From Thunnus maccoyii (taxonomy: Eukaryota > Chordata > Actinopteri > Scombriformes > Scombridae), in contig NC_056543.1 of NCBI RefSeq assembly GCF_910596095.1, positions 26,174,542 to 26,238,541 of the forward strand: 64,000 nucleotides of DNA, read 5' to 3'. Each line of letters opens with the position of its first letter. Positions within the stretch are counted from its first letter, which is position 1. The notes under the pieces are model-generated. The model ran no database searches. It was given only the letters and a program-made list of their open reading frames with translations, and was not told the origin of the DNA. A program made the translations under genes and the position numbers. Positions 62,031 to 64,000 of the stretch are shown one piece after another.

Positions 62031-64000
62031 CAACATGCCATAGAAGCCTACTGAGCAGTCAGGGCATTAAAGGGTTATTATTTAGCGCTATACACTCTGG
62101 TTGAAATGCATGTACTGTATACATGCAGTATTGTTGTCTGACATAAAGAAAATAAAGAGAAGCTTCTAACTGTAATGGATAAACAGCCGTCTCTATCTTC
62201 CACAGTGTATGGGATGATTCACTCACTACTGTAAATGATGAAACATATTTTCTTAGAAATATGATTCAATACCAATTTATATAAACATATCAGATAAGAA
62301 ATATATAGGTATTGATATCGATATAGATATATAAGAAAAGCACAATTGCATAATTACCTGGCTGATAGGGATTAAAATATCTCTGTTGATACATGTACAT
62401 ACTGTACAGATGGATAGAATCCAAGAAGGCTTGAATGAAAATGGATTTTTATGAAGTCTAATATATTTTACTGTTGAACCTTATTTGTTGTAAAATGTTA
62501 ACAGTAATAAGCACTTCCCATCTCCACATCCATGCTTCATGTATAATAAACAAACCACTAAGGTTGTAATTTATAGAGACTTATAGGACTTATTACAGTA
62601 TGATCATGAGCTAGTTGCTCTTTGGTTATAAGTCCAAACAGCCACATATTTTATAAACTTAAAACATGTAGCTCATGTAATTATATGTAAGTAATTATAC
62701 TGTATTATTATTATTTTTGTTTATTTGTTCTGAAGGGTTCACGCTGGTTCGAACTGAATCAAACTTTATTTATTTTGTTCTCTTTAGCTTTCTAAACATG
62801 AAGAGCTGTTAGCTATCAGATGTAACATAACATCCATTTGCTTTCATCTGTAGAACTTTGTGTTTCTGAGTTTTTGATTGCATAAAAATATCCAGCTGCT
62901 AAGCCTACATTATCAGCCAATATTATTGTGGTCATTTATTGCGCACCATGATGGCATTGTTACTCCTGGCAATTCTCTCACCAGCCCAAATGTACCGAAC
63001 TAAAGATTTAAATGTTGCAGAGTTCAAATACACTTTTAGTATGTAATATGTTTGGTGTCTGTGTCCTTCATGGTATAGTACAGTAGCTGTGATCACAAAT
63101 GCTGGTGAGGTGAGGCTTATTGAGAGATGTAGGTCACTCATGCAGCAGGCTTTGATTTATTGTGGAACAGTGATGGAAATAAAATATTTACAGTGTATGT
63201 TTAGATAAATTCCATAAGTCTATATGTGTACAGTGGTATTGAAACAAATTAACATGTCACCTGATTGGACCTTTGCCCTTTTTTTGGATGTCTTTTTTTA
63301 AAGGCAATGCCCATCCATGCCACCAATAAAAGTAAAATGAGTAGTTATTGTTACTGTTTCTTAACCACATATCTTACAAGCAGCTATCACTTGCAGTGGA
63401 GTATTAATAGAGGTAATTTGCCTTTATGGAAACTTCAACAACATCATTGTTATATTTTCTCCTTTAATTGGATCCACATAAATAACTACAAACAAAAACA
63501 ACAATTCATTGCTGTGCCTGAAAGGTTAATTTTTGTTTTTTTTTTGTCTGAAATTGACTTTAATTACAAACACTCAGTGCTGTTTTAGCAGTCTTATCAA
63601 GGTTTTGTTCATTCAGAAAATGTGTAAAAGTGACCCGTTATTGGCATTCTCATTATGAAAGTCTTTATCTTTTTAATCTTTCAGTGGAGCCTTAATGGAC
63701 TGAGAAAAAAATATGATCAATCTTTATTATAAAAATTCTTTGAATGCACTATTTATTGACTGTAAATAAACATTTTAGATTGAAATTACAATTTATTTTA
63801 ATTTTTATAAAAATCGTTTTGAATGTAGACATATGAAAGCTCTCTAAATTGTACTGAGGGGTGATGGAAAGACACAAATTCTAGCAGGAGGGCAGAGGAG
63901 CAGATCATATGGGACAAGAAACAGGAAACAAACTATGCCTCCCTCTTAGTTGAATTTAATGAGAAAAGCCAGTATTTTTGGCTGAAGATGTTTTCTTTGT
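62031..64000. other. Distal end of the window, no gene seen
   Basis: About 2 kb of AT-rich DNA upstream of gene 13. Open frames are short and match nothing I recognise, and no crystallin exon or clear transposon is present. Confidence 0.5.

Overview
This window is nuclear genomic DNA of a ray-finned fish, most likely a percomorph teleost. Genes are split by GT-AG introns, intergenic DNA is AT-rich, and fish-type dispersed repeats are frequent. The dominant content is a cluster of 13 apparently intact lens gamma-crystallin genes. Each has three exons: a tiny first exon, one exon of about 243 bp for the N-terminal domain, and one of about 275 bp for the C-terminal domain.

Layout. 1-1 kb: the last three exons of a shugoshin gene (+). 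1.85-5.26 kb: a complete eight-exon orthologue of human C2orf80 (+). 5.96-20.6 kb: six gamma-crystallin genes on the + strand. The first five are ordinary gamma types that keep two to four tryptophans; the sixth is methionine-rich. 20.6-25.9 kb: tail-to-tail turning point filled with nonautonomous DNA elements. 25.9-61.9 kb: seven gamma-crystallin genes on the - strand, all of the fish gamma-M type (Met-rich, one Trp). They are interrupted by a likely terminal exon of an unrecognised gene (28.1-28.5 kb), a 5'-truncated LINE (37.2-39.3 kb) and a composite of decayed DNA transposons at 47.6-54.3 kb (Crypton, hAT, then an ISL2EU-like element with transposase and YqaJ-type nuclease). A scrap of a further crystallin exon lies just past the 3' end of the last gene (about 61.02 kb). 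62-64 kb: no gene seen.

Function. The crystallins are abundant, stable, two-domain Greek-key proteins of lens fibre cells; fish gamma-M forms pack very densely in the hard fish lens. Nearly every Met-rich gene has a TATA box 40-90 bp before the ATG, a SOX-like ACAATG/AACAA motif, and a Maf-response-like motif (TGCTGGGTCAGG type) 44-47 bp upstream of the TATA box. This points to shared lens-specific control. C2orf80 is also next to the CRYG cluster in human, so this neighbourhood is old.

All coordinates come from reading the sequence. No alignments or database searches were run. Splice sites were chosen by GT-AG consensus plus reading frame plus family length.
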